Shown: in pieces, positions 1-6,285 of the stretch | Layout: each line of letters opens with the position of its first letter | How positions within the stretch are numbered: the stretch's first letter is position 1 | Assembly (NCBI GenBank): GCA_002338145.1 | Contig: DDHP01000043.1 | Location: 1 to 24,795 of the forward strand | DNA: 24,795 nucleotides | Direction of reading: 5' to 3' | DNA from: Deferribacteraceae bacterium UBA1873 | GTDB lineage: Bacteria > Chrysiogenota > Deferribacteres > Deferribacterales > Flexistipitaceae | Notes under the pieces: model-generated | Seen by the model: the letters and a program-made list of their open reading frames with translations, nothing else | Told to the model about the DNA's origin: nothing | Databases searched by the model: none | Made by a program: the position numbers and the translations under genes

Positions 1-426
1 GAATTTGAAAAAGAAAAAATCGTGTTTAGAGAAATGGTGCAGGAAAGTTCTTTTGCATATGATAATACAAAGACTTTTTGCTTGGATACTTCAAGATTAA
101 TAACAGGTCAAGATTTAAAATTTCTAATTGCAATACTAAATTCCAAATTATTTTTTAGTTCTATTAAAACTTTTTATGCAGGGGGTGGACTTGGTTCAAA
201 AGGAGTTAGGATGAAGCATACTTTTTTTGAAAATTTTTGTGTTCCTAAAATAGATTACAAATCAAAAAATACAATTGTAAAGATTATTGGAGAAATACTG
301 CAAAAAAAATCAAATAAGAAGAATAATACTTCGACAACAGACCTTGAGCATGAAATCGACAGAATGATATACGATTTTTATGACCTTACTAACGACGAAA
401 TCAGAATCATCGAAAAAGGCTCATAA
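1..426 (+). CDS. Type IIG restriction-methylase, C-terminal end (partial, start outside window)
   Basis: The reading frame is open from base 1, so the N-terminus lies outside the window; the 141 visible residues end at TAA 424-426. The sequence looks like the TaqI-like C-terminal specificity (target recognition) domain of Eco57I/PglX-type enzymes: a 'KIVFREM' strand, then 'ILNSKLFF', a Gly-rich turn (GGGLGSKG) and a 'CVPKI' strand. The tail 'IDRMIYDFYDLTNDEI' is the characteristic closing helix of this family. Full-length relatives are large single-chain enzymes that methylate and cut DNA, or the methylase subunit of BREX. The catalytic NPPY methylase motif would be upstream and cannot be seen, so type IIG versus BREX PglX cannot be settled here. 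Its position beside AbiE and gene fragments suggests a defence island. Confidence 0.8.
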   Translation, partial: EFEKEKIVFREMVQESSFAYDNTKTFCLDTSRLITGQDLKFLIAILNSKLFFSSIKTFYAGGGLGSKGVRMKHTFFENFCVPKIDYKSKNTIVKIIGEILQKKSNKKNNTSTTDLEHEIDRMIYDFYDLTNDEIRIIEKGS

Positions 427-428
427 TC

Positions 429-568
429 ATGTATCTTGCTTACTTTGACGAAAATAAATATTCAAAGGATAACCCCTTTTTCTGGATAGGGGTTTTTTGA
501 TTAAAGATCGTAATGCTATTGAGTATGAAAAAATATTAAGTGAAATCCAATATGAGACCTTTGAATAA
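429..568 (+). pseudogene. DUF3800-like gene remnant, frameshifted and truncated
   Basis: An ATG 2 bp after the restriction gene opens a short frame beginning MYLAYFDENKY, which resembles the N-terminus of DUF3800 proteins (MYLxYxDES-like). The frame stops at TGA 498-500. Moving by one base in the G-run at 489-492 continues it as GFLIKDRNAIEYEK and on to a stop at 566-568. Adding one G would give a smooth WIGGFLI junction. DUF3800 proteins are usually well over 200 residues, so about 46 residues is a fragment. It ends exactly where the inverted-repeat element (559-680) begins, which may have cut it. The family assignment rests on only the first strand and is tentative. Confidence 0.45.
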
Positions 569-680
569 GTACCCCACCCAGCCTCCCCTAAATTAGGGGA
601 GGAGCTTTATCTCCCCTCCTATCAAAGAGTTAGGAGGGGATTAAGGGGTGGTAAAATTTATAAAAGTACATTATTCAAAG
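559..680. mobile_element. Small inverted-repeat element (MITE-like)
   Basis: The ends CTTTGAATAA (559-568) and TTATTCAAAG (671-680) are perfect 10-bp inverted repeats. They extend inward to GTAC/GTAC with one extra base on the right side. Inside are two strong hairpins: CCTCCCCTA 582-590 with TAGGGGAGG 594-602, and a 10-bp stem 612-621 with 631-640. There is no coding capacity. The heptamer AGACCTT occurs at 555-561 and 679-685 and overlaps the ends, so it may or may not be a target duplication. The CCCC/GGGG-rich hairpin layout resembles dispersed repeats found in many bacterial genomes. No transposase is present in the window. Confidence 0.5.
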
Positions 681-746
681 ACCTTAAAAATAGATTTTGC
701 GTTTTTTCAAGTACTATTAATTTGTTTTTTCAGGATGTTTTTATCA

Positions 747-820
747 TGAGTAAGTATCCCGGAGCGAATTGAGCCACCTGTCCGGTAAAATAGAGCCAGT
801 GTTCCGGTAAAAAGAGCTAT
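747..820. mobile_element. IS-end-like direct repeats (possible IS21-type remnant)
   Basis: Three imperfect direct repeats of about 21 bp follow one another: TCCCGGAGCGAATTGAGCC near 757-775, TCCGGTAAAATAGAGCC at 781-797, and TTCCGGTAAAAAGAGC at 802-817. The common core is TCCGGnnnnAnnGAGC. Multiple internal terminal repeats of this kind are a feature of IS21-family ends. No transposase or second end is visible nearby, so this would be an orphan end. The interval 681-868 otherwise holds no gene that I can see. Confidence 0.35.
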
Positions 821-868
821 TTTCTCACAGAATCAGTACTATTCGACCAGTATTATTAAAGCTTTTTA

Positions 869-1792
869 TTACTTTTGAATCCATCCATGCTTTGGCTGCC
901 ATTCTTTTTTAAAATTTAATTCTGATTGAAGACTGTCGATTACTGGCTGCAGGAATTTTGAAATTTCACCAATAATCAGCGATAGATCGTCAACCCAGAC
1001 ATTCGGTTTTGCTTTTTTGATAAAGGTGTCCCATTGCAGCTGTTTTTGCCGATCTTCATAAAAATCAGGAGTAAAAGCAAAGGGGGCGCCACTTGGAAGA
1101 GGTGTTTCGCGTCGGTTAAAGGTATTTTTTATGGCTGTGCTAAGTATATCCCCTTTAAAAGGAAAAAGTGTCGATAGTAGCCAGATGTCGAAGAAATCCT
1201 TCATTCTGCTGTTTGCCAAACCCAAGTAAACCATAGCTTCTAACTTTTCAGCAACCAGCGTATATCGAGGATAAGCTCTTAATTTAGGTGGTGGGGGGTC
1301 AAGCAGAGTCGGGTATTCAATATCCTCCGGAGCAGGCGTTATAGTATCCCCGAAACCTATATCAATTTGTAAAGGAATTCTGGCTTTATTCAAAAACCCT
1401 ACGAGAGTTATGCGGACACCATCATATTCCTGACCTTCACGAATTTCCTCAATCTTTAATGTATCTGCATCGTAAACCATTCCGTCAGCACTAAAGTCTA
1501 TACCACATATATTGCGAAATATCTCTGTAAGGTTTTGGATGTTGGAAGAACCAAAGCAAAGAAGATCAGCATCCCGGGTTACACGATGGTTTTGCCCCGT
1601 CCAAACCAGAAACAGGCTTGCACCTTTTAAGAGGAATCGCTCATTATACGGTGATATGCTTAGTCTATAAAGGAATCTTTCCATTCCGTAACGAGAGAGA
1701 AGAAAATTAAAATCTTCTTCGTCTGCTTTTGCCCGATTCAACAAACGTTGAAGAATCGAATGAGCTACATTCTTATTATTTGCCTTTTTCAT
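869..1792 (-). CDS. abiEii: AbiEii/AbiGii-type nucleotidyltransferase toxin
   Basis: Toxin of a type IV toxin-antitoxin/abortive infection system; 307 aa, normal for the family (PF08843). Nucleotidyltransferase-fold motifs are visible: KGASLFLVW (56-64), RVTRDADLLCFG (70-81) with the paired acidic residues D74/D76, and a third acidic strand IDIGFGD (143-149). The family-specific AEKLEAMV (181-188) and NSRMKDFFDIW (194-204) follow. Members are thought to transfer nucleotides to RNA and stop growth during phage infection. The start overlaps the end of the antitoxin gene by 4 nt, with a GGAAG ribosome site inside the upstream gene, so the two are translationally coupled. All key residues are intact, so the toxin is probably functional. 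Confidence 0.9.
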   Translation of the reverse strand: MKKANNKNVAHSILQRLLNRAKADEEDFNFLLSRYGMERFLYRLSISPYNERFLLKGASLFLVWTGQNHRVTRDADLLCFGSSNIQNLTEIFRNICGIDFSADGMVYDADTLKIEEIREGQEYDGVRITLVGFLNKARIPLQIDIGFGDTITPAPEDIEYPTLLDPPPPKLRAYPRYTLVAEKLEAMVYLGLANSRMKDFFDIWLLSTLFPFKGDILSTAIKNTFNRRETPLPSGAPFAFTPDFYEDRQKQLQWDTFIKKAKPNVWVDDLSLIIGEISKFLQPVIDSLQSELNFKKEWQPKHGWIQK

Positions 1793-2385
1793 ACAATTGC
1801 TTCCAGGTAAGGACGCATAATTTTCAGTACTCTGTTAATTTTCGCAGCTTCAACAAGTTCATTGATAGTGGCCTTTCTGGTTTTCAAGACTTCACGAAGA
1901 GCTTCAATGGCAACGTCAAGCCCAACCTTGTTACGGAATTTAAAGCAATCTGCAACTGTTTTTGCAGGGGTATAAACTTTTACCAATACACCGTTAATAT
2001 CCACTTCCTGAATGCCGAAACTATATGTCTTTTTATTCATGACCGTGTAATGCAGTGGGGGATAATCAATTTTCGGACGCCAAGTATCTCTTGGTACAGC
2101 AACCCAAAGTTCATTAGGTATTTGTGTCGTGATCTCATGAAAGCTGAGAGCTGAAATCAGGCAAACAACGGCAGAGGGTATCTTTTTTGCAACTTTAATA
2201 AGGTTTTGATATTCAGTAATTGGCGCATTGGGGAGAATATACATCCCGCGAGCAATTTTGATAAGCAGTCCTTTTTTATAAAGACTATATAGAATATGCC
2301 TTTTAATGCCGAGTTCTTCGACATCTTTAGGCCGGACAATGCCCTTTTCTTTAGTAAATTTCAGTATTTGATCTGTTTTGTCCAC
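1789..2385 (-). CDS. abiEi: AbiEi-type antitoxin / autoregulator
   Basis: Antitoxin partner of the downstream AbiEii toxin; 198 aa. Residues 1-50 form the winged-helix N-domain typical of AbiEi (KRHILYSLYKKGLLIKIARG followed by MYIL). The remainder matches the AbiEi C-terminal region (TVADCFKFRNKVG, then a basic helical tail). The start codon is GTG, with an AGGTG ribosome site at 2391-2395, 5 nt upstream; no better in-frame ATG exists. AbiEi proteins neutralise the toxin without binding it and repress their own promoter by binding inverted repeats. A perfect 13-bp inverted repeat lies just upstream here. The pair stands alone, with mobile-element debris downstream. Confidence 0.88.
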   Translation of the reverse strand: MDKTDQILKFTKEKGIVRPKDVEELGIKRHILYSLYKKGLLIKIARGMYILPNAPITEYQNLIKVAKKIPSAVVCLISALSFHEITTQIPNELWVAVPRDTWRPKIDYPPLHYTVMNKKTYSFGIQEVDINGVLVKVYTPAKTVADCFKFRNKVGLDVAIEALREVLKTRKATINELVEAAKINRVLKIMRPYLEAIV

Positions 2386-2402
2386 AACTGCACCTATATC
2401 AA

Positions 2403-2440
2403 CAATTCCTCCACAACTGTAGACAAATGTGGAGGAATTG
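2403..2440. promoter_or_regulatory. Candidate AbiEi operator (13-bp perfect inverted repeat)
   Basis: CAATTCCTCCACA (2403-2415) and TGTGGAGGAATTG (2428-2440) are exact inverted copies separated by 12 bp. They lie 18-55 bp upstream of the AbiEi GTG start. The decamer TCCACAACTG from the left arm recurs at 2381-2390, overlapping the start codon. AbiEi antitoxins are known to autoregulate through inverted repeats upstream of their gene. A clear -35/-10 pair is not recognisable here. Assignment as operator is by position and symmetry. Confidence 0.55.
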
Positions 2441-2846
2441 CAAGTATTTTTTAAAAGAGGCTTGAAGTTTGCATTCGGTTTAGCCGCTATAGTGATTAAT
2501 CACTGGCTTGAAAGTATGTATAATCTTGCTAATATGCTGGCAAAAAAAGCTATCATCTTCGCCCGCATGTATAGAAAAATAACTCGGACAGCATATCGCT
2601 CGTTTTCGGACTCCGTATCGGTATAAACGGATAAACTTGAATTAAGTGTTGTAAATCTTGCGATCTCCCTCTAACAAAAGATTGGAGGGAGATCTTAATT
2701 CTTTGCCTATCACATTTAACCATTCCAAGAATTCTAACAATTTTTAAATTTTTGAAAAGAATGTTAAAGATTTTTTGAGGGTAAACAAGAATTATCAAAA
2801 TCCTGTGAGTATAAAAAGTCTTTGCAACTTGTTGATAAAAAAAGAG
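2441..2846. other. Intergenic region without a recognised gene
   Basis: This stretch between the abiE operon and tRNA-Leu has no gene that I recognise. A frame on the plus strand stays open to a stop at 2624-2626 (about 65 codons from a GTG at 2429), but it has no clear ribosome site and no similarity I can name; the opposite strand is also open over part of it. It may be decayed coding DNA. At 2662-2671/2685-2694 a perfect 10-bp inverted repeat (GATCTCCCTC/GAGGGAGATC, 13-nt loop) forms a stable hairpin, possibly a terminator or part of a small repeat. The rest is AT-rich. Confidence 0.4.
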
Positions 2847-2930
2847 TGCCGGAGGCGAGAATCGAACTCGCACGGGTTTGACCCCACCGGATTTTGAGTC
2901 CGGCGCGTCTACCAATTCCACCACTCCGGC
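2847..2930 (-). tRNA. tRNA-Leu (CAA anticodon)
   Basis: A class II tRNA of 84 nt on the minus strand. The acceptor stem GCCGGAG (2930-2924) pairs with CTCCGGC (2854-2848), and the discriminator A is at 2847. The anticodon arm is CCGGA-CTCAAAA-TCCGG, giving anticodon CAA. A long variable arm (GGGGTCAAACCC) and the T-arm GCGAG-TTCGATT-CTCGC are intact. CCA is not encoded; the 3' end runs into CTC and a T-run that can act as terminator. The 3' end faces the defence/mobile region at 1-2440, the usual orientation for an island integrated at a tRNA gene. Confidence 0.95.
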
Positions 2931-2953
2931 ATGTTGCTTTTTGCTTAAATGAG

Positions 2954-2982
2954 TGTATACAGATTTTTGCTTAAATTGTCAA
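2954..2982 (-). promoter_or_regulatory. Promoter of tRNA-Leu
   Basis: On the minus strand TTGACA (2982-2977) and TATACA (2959-2954) are separated by exactly 17 bp, ending 24 bp before the mature tRNA 5' end. The 13-mer ATTTAAGCAAAAA fills most of the spacer (2976-2964) and is repeated exactly at 2950-2938, in the start/leader region. Confidence 0.8.
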
Positions 2983-3074
2983 CTGTTAACGATAGTGAAC
3001 GTTTTTCTCCTGAAAGTCTCTTTATGGTAAACATATTAAAAATGTAGGTAAAAGCAATTTTAATCCTCATTTTG

Positions 3075-3103
3075 TTGACAAACAAAAAGACGGTAGCTAT
3101 AAT
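3075..3103 (+). promoter_or_regulatory. Consensus sigma-70 promoter of the rpmH operon
   Basis: TTGACA (3075-3080) and TATAAT (3098-3103) are both perfect consensus hexamers with a 17-bp spacer, 33 bp upstream of the rpmH start. This should be a very strong promoter, as expected for ribosomal protein L34 and the downstream rnpA-yidD-yidC-khpB genes. Confidence 0.93.
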
Positions 3104-3135
3104 CTCAAACTTTAAAATGTAAAATGGAGGGTTTT

Positions 3136-3276
3136 ATGCAGATACGTACGATGAAAAAACCTACGAATATTAAAAAAAAGCGGAAACAAGGATTTAGAGC
3201 TCGGATGAAAACCAGAGGCGGCAGAAAAGTTTTAAACAGAAGACGAGCAAGAGGGCGCAAACGTATCGCCATTTAA
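3136..3276 (+). CDS. rpmH: 50S ribosomal protein L34
   Basis: A 46-residue, very basic protein with the L34 signature KQGFRARMKTRGGRKVLNRR followed by RARGRKRIAI. It is a component of the large ribosomal subunit. GGAGG at 3126-3130 sets the ATG at 3136; alignment to typical L34 (MKRTxQPS...) shows this start leaves one extra N-terminal residue, whereas the internal Met6 would remove conserved residues. The stop TAA shares its last base with the ATG of rnpA (TAATG), so the two are coupled. The rpmH-rnpA-yidD-yidC-jag order is conserved in most bacteria, often beside dnaA; here tRNA-Leu and a defence region lie upstream instead. Confidence 0.97.
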   Translation: MQIRTMKKPTNIKKKRKQGFRARMKTRGGRKVLNRRRARGRKRIAI

Positions 3277-3614
3277 TGAGATGTGATTTTTCAAAAAATG
3301 AAAAGTTGTTAAAAAGCTCAGAGTTTCGCAGTGTTTTTGATGAAGGCAAAAAATATAAGGGAAAATACCTAATATTATTTTATGCAAGTAATAGTAGAAG
3401 GAAAATTGGTTTTGTAGTAAGCAAAAAAGTAAGCAAGAAGGCAGTGGTTCGTAATAAATTAAAAAGGCGTTTGCGGGAAATTTACAGGACTAATAAAAAT
3501 TGTTTACCTGACAATTTACATATAGTTGCAGTTGCAATGCCTTGCGCCGCTAAGGTGGGCTATGGAGAACTTGAAAGAGATTTTCTTGAAATATGTAAGA
3601 ATTGCTTTGCTTAA
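3276..3614 (+). CDS. rnpA: Ribonuclease P protein component
   Basis: The protein subunit of RNase P, which assists the catalytic RNA in removing 5' leaders from pre-tRNAs. At 112 aa it is of normal size. The family signature RNKLKRRLRE is at 59-68, preceded by the central strands (KIGFVVSKKVSKKAVV). Its start overlaps the rpmH stop by one base, and its last 53 bp overlap the start of yidD. Both overlaps are common in this operon and suggest coupled translation. The C-terminus contains several cysteines (C90, C107, C110), which is unremarkable for an anaerobe. Confidence 0.96.
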   Translation: MRCDFSKNEKLLKSSEFRSVFDEGKKYKGKYLILFYASNSRRKIGFVVSKKVSKKAVVRNKLKRRLREIYRTNKNCLPDNLHIVAVAMPCAAKVGYGELERDFLEICKNCFA

Positions 3615-3804
3615 GCTTATATCTCTATATCAAATCTTACTTTCTCCTTATTTAGGCAGAAACTGCAGGTTTTATCCTACATGCTCGGCCTATGCCAAAG
3701 AAGCTATTGTAAAAAAAGGTATTTTTAAAGGTATATTGTTGGCTTTGTGGAGAATATTACGTTGCAATCCGTTCAGTAAAGGTGGTTTTGACCCTGTTAA
3801 ATGA
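3562..3804 (+). CDS. yidD: Membrane protein insertion efficiency factor YidD
   Basis: Small membrane-associated protein that helps YidC-dependent insertion of inner-membrane proteins. The 80-residue form starts at ATG 3562, preceded by AGGTGG; an upstream in-frame ATG at 3526 would add 12 residues unlike the family. The diagnostic segments are LSPYLGRNCRFYPTCSAYA (27-45), with the conserved cysteines, and RILRCNPFSKGGFDPV (64-79). An N-terminal amphipathic helix precedes them. It overlaps rnpA by 53 nt in another frame and lies 22 bp before yidC, the standard position. Confidence 0.95.
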   Translation: MENLKEIFLKYVRIALLKLISLYQILLSPYLGRNCRFYPTCSAYAKEAIVKKGIFKGILLALWRILRCNPFSKGGFDPVK

Positions 3805-3826
3805 TTAACCCGGAGGAAGGAGTTTT

Positions 3827-5371
3827 ATGGATAAAAGAACAGTATTAGCAATTGGTCTCAGTATTCTGGTACTGCTGATATTTCAGTATTTTTACACACC
3901 TGCACCTGTTATACAGTCAAATAACCAGACTCAAAACAAAACAGCCGCCAATGAATCAATTCAAAATTCGTCTGCTGAGCAGACATCCGAAAGTATTAAT
4001 GTGAAAAAGCTGGACGGTTCCCAAGAGGAGCAAAGTATTCAGGCAAAAACATTTAATATTAAGACAAACAATCTCAAAGTTACTTTCAATTCGGAAACAG
4101 GTAATATTTATACTGCTACAGTCCTTCAGTACAAAGACAAGGAGTTCCCCGATTTAATCTTCAAATCTGAAAGCGGAGATTATTTGAAGGTGATAAGCGC
4201 ACCTGTTCCTGGCTATGAGCATACTGTAAAAGAATTTAATGACAGATATGAAGTGCAGTTTGTGGGTGAAACAAAAGATATCGTGATTAATAAAACCTAT
4301 ACAATTAAAAAGGACAGTTATTTCTTTGATTTGAAAGTCACCATTTCCAATATCGGTGATCAAACGATTCAGACATCACTGGGTGTGGTTATAGGACCTG
4401 GTCTGGGTAAGGGTTTTGAAGATTCGAAATATTTGTTTAGCGGACCTATGATTTTCAACGGTAAAAAGGTTACAAAAGAAGATCCTGAGGATGTTGACGA
4501 ACCGATTAATGTGGATAACCCTTTGTGGCTTGGCTATACATCGAAGTATTTTCTCTTTTCTGCCATGAATGGAGGTCTTAAAAAAGCAGCTATTGAATCC
4601 AAAGGTAACTCTAAAGCAGTTGTCAAAGGCGTAAAAGAAGTGATTGTAAATCCTCTGGATAAAAATGTTACAACATTTCCTGTTTTTGTAGGCCCCAAGG
4701 AATATGATTTGCTCACTTCCAATGAATATGAGCTGGAAGAGAGTATCCAATTCGGAATTTTTTCCTTTATTTCGATACCTATGTTGAAAATTCTGAATTT
4801 TACATATGATTATGTGGGCAATTATGGCCTTGCAATCATTGTCCTGACGTTTGTTATAAAAATTCTTACATATCCATTAACCCAGAAAAGCATGACATCA
4901 ATGAAAAAGATGCAGGTTCTGCAACCTGAAATGAGCAAAATCAGGGAAAAGTTTAAGGGTGAGCCGCAAAAAATGAATGCTGCCATGATGGATCTTTATA
5001 AGAAACATGGTGCCAATCCGATGGGCGGATGTCTGCCGATGGTTATACAGATACCTATTTTTATCGCCCTTTATAAAACCTTGCTTGTGTCGATTGAACT
5101 GAAAGGCTCGCCATTTATTTTCTGGCTTACCGATTTATCTCAAAAAGACCCTTATTTTATAACTCCTGTGTTAATGGGCGTAACCATGTTTTTACAGCAA
5201 AGAATGACTCCTACTACCGGAGATCCGACGCAGCAGAAGATTTTTATGTTTTTGCCGCTTGTTTTTACTTTTATATTTTTGAATTTCCCCGCCGGCCTTG
5301 TTATATACTGGCTGACGAACAATATTCTTACCATAATTCAACAGTATTTTATTAACAAAAAGATAGCTTAG
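3827..5371 (+). CDS. yidC: Membrane protein insertase YidC
   Basis: Inserts and folds inner-membrane proteins, alone or with SecYEG. The 514 aa match the Gram-negative type: TM1 at about 6-23, a large periplasmic beta-domain (about 70-310), then the five-helix insertase core (about 315-510). Core motifs include YPLTQKSMTSMKKMQVLQP (349-367), the NPMGGCLPMVIQIPIF stretch and the final NFPAGLVIYWLTNN. The positively charged groove residue (Arg366 in E. coli) aligns with Lys345 here, a conservative change. GGAGGAAGG at 3813-3820 serves the ATG. The presence of a periplasmic domain argues for a two-membrane (diderm) cell. Confidence 0.97.
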   Translation: MDKRTVLAIGLSILVLLIFQYFYTPAPVIQSNNQTQNKTAANESIQNSSAEQTSESINVKKLDGSQEEQSIQAKTFNIKTNNLKVTFNSETGNIYTATVLQYKDKEFPDLIFKSESGDYLKVISAPVPGYEHTVKEFNDRYEVQFVGETKDIVINKTYTIKKDSYFFDLKVTISNIGDQTIQTSLGVVIGPGLGKGFEDSKYLFSGPMIFNGKKVTKEDPEDVDEPINVDNPLWLGYTSKYFLFSAMNGGLKKAAIESKGNSKAVVKGVKEVIVNPLDKNVTTFPVFVGPKEYDLLTSNEYELEESIQFGIFSFISIPMLKILNFTYDYVGNYGLAIIVLTFVIKILTYPLTQKSMTSMKKMQVLQPEMSKIREKFKGEPQKMNAAMMDLYKKHGANPMGGCLPMVIQIPIFIALYKTLLVSIELKGSPFIFWLTDLSQKDPYFITPVLMGVTMFLQQRMTPTTGDPTQQKIFMFLPLVFTFIFLNFPAGLVIYWLTNNILTIIQQYFINKKIA

Positions 5372-5381
5372 TGAGGTGGAT

Positions 5382-6038
5382 ATGAAGTATTTTGAGATAG
5401 AAGCTCCCTCTGTAGACGATGCCATTAATAAATTTGTGATGGAAAACGATATCCCTAAAGAGTATATAGAATATGATGTTTTAGAGGAGGGTACTAAAGG
5501 TTTTCTCGGTTTTGGTAAAAAAAATTATTTAGTAAAGATTTATTTTAATGACAAAGAATATTATAAAAGAAAGGCAAAGCTTATTTTGTCAGAAATTTTG
5601 GAAAAAAGCGGTTTTGATGACTGTCGGATAGAGGTAATAGATAATCATTCGGAATATGTCCTTAATATTTTCTCTAAGGACTCTAACCTAATTATAGGGA
5701 AAATGGCGCAAACACTCAATGCTCTGCAGTTTTTACTTGATAAGATGCTGGGCATAGATGACGATAGTGATTTAAAAATTGTGGTTGATGTTGAAAATTA
5801 TAGAAGCAGAGTTGTGAAACATCTGACTGAAAAAGCTCAGAAGCTTGCTGAGCAGGTCAAGAAAACTGGAAAGACTCAAAAAATGGCATCTTTGGTTACA
5901 ATAATACGTAAAGAAATTCATATCGCTCTAAAAAATACAGAAGGTGTCAGGACAGAGAGTTATGGAAACGGAAATGTGAAAACTGTCTTTATTGTTCCCG
6001 ACAAGCCGAAGAAAAAAAGGAATAATAATGCTGTTTAA
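5382..6038 (+). CDS. khpB: RNA-binding protein KhpB (Jag/SpoIIIJ-associated)
   Basis: Cytoplasmic RNA-binding protein, partner of KhpA in other bacteria, encoded next to yidC. I chose ATG 5382 (218 aa, GAGGTGG 3-9 nt upstream) over the GTG at 5376, which lies inside the ribosome site. Domains in order are Jag_N (1-52, GTKGFLGFGKKNYLVKI), KH (about 76-145) and R3H (about 150-212). The R3H domain keeps the R-x3-H core (IRKEIH). The KH GXXG loop reads GKMA (106-109), so the last glycine is replaced. The stop overlaps the next gene by 11 nt. Confidence 0.92.
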   Translation: MKYFEIEAPSVDDAINKFVMENDIPKEYIEYDVLEEGTKGFLGFGKKNYLVKIYFNDKEYYKRKAKLILSEILEKSGFDDCRIEVIDNHSEYVLNIFSKDSNLIIGKMAQTLNALQFLLDKMLGIDDDSDLKIVVDVENYRSRVVKHLTEKAQKLAEQVKKTGKTQKMASLVTIIRKEIHIALKNTEGVRTESYGNGNVKTVFIVPDKPKKKRNNNAV

Positions 6039-6282
6039 ACTGCTGATATTAGGTGTCGCCGTTTATTTTGGTTTTTCTTTTTTCCGGAAAAACAAGGGCA
6101 AGTTATTGGGTAAAAACGATGATGGGGAAACAGGAGCGGTGGATCTGGTTAAAGATCCTGTGTGCAATACATTTGTGGAGAAGAATTCGCCATATAAAGT
6201 AAAATATTACGATAGAATTTATTTTTTTTGTTCGCCTGGCTGCAGGGATACTTTTATTGAACAGATGAAAAAAAGGAGGTAA
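6028..6282 (+). CDS. Small membrane-anchored YHS-domain protein
   Basis: An 84-residue protein starting at ATG 6028 with AAGG 8 nt upstream; it overlaps khpB by 11 nt. Residues 3-19 are one hydrophobic segment (signal anchor). After a basic/Gly linker comes a YHS/TRASH-like metal-binding domain: DPVC (43-46), YYDRIYFFCSPGC (60-72) and DTFIE. C46, C68 and C72 are candidate metal ligands. YHS domains occur in metal-handling proteins such as copper ATPases and oxygenases. The role here is unknown. It lies 3 bp before the aldolase gene and is likely co-transcribed with the rpmH operon. Confidence 0.8.
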   Translation: MLFKLLILGVAVYFGFSFFRKNKGKLLGKNDDGETGAVDLVKDPVCNTFVEKNSPYKVKYYDRIYFFCSPGCRDTFIEQMKKRR

Positions 6283-6285
6283 CCG

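Noticed and set aside
471..498. AACCCC/GGGGTT hairpin with T-run, like a rho-independent terminator
   Set aside because: It lies in the DUF3800-like remnant, where the same bases encode NPF and GFL. The stem is only 6 bp with a 12-nt loop. It might still terminate the upstream gene, but I do not list it as a feature.
1729..2154. 141-aa plus-strand open frame
   Set aside because: Antisense to the well-supported AbiEi/AbiEii genes.
2553..2924. Minus-strand 123-aa open frame beginning MVELVDAPDSKSGG
   Set aside because: This is the familiar translation of a tRNA-Leu gene; the tRNA structure explains it.
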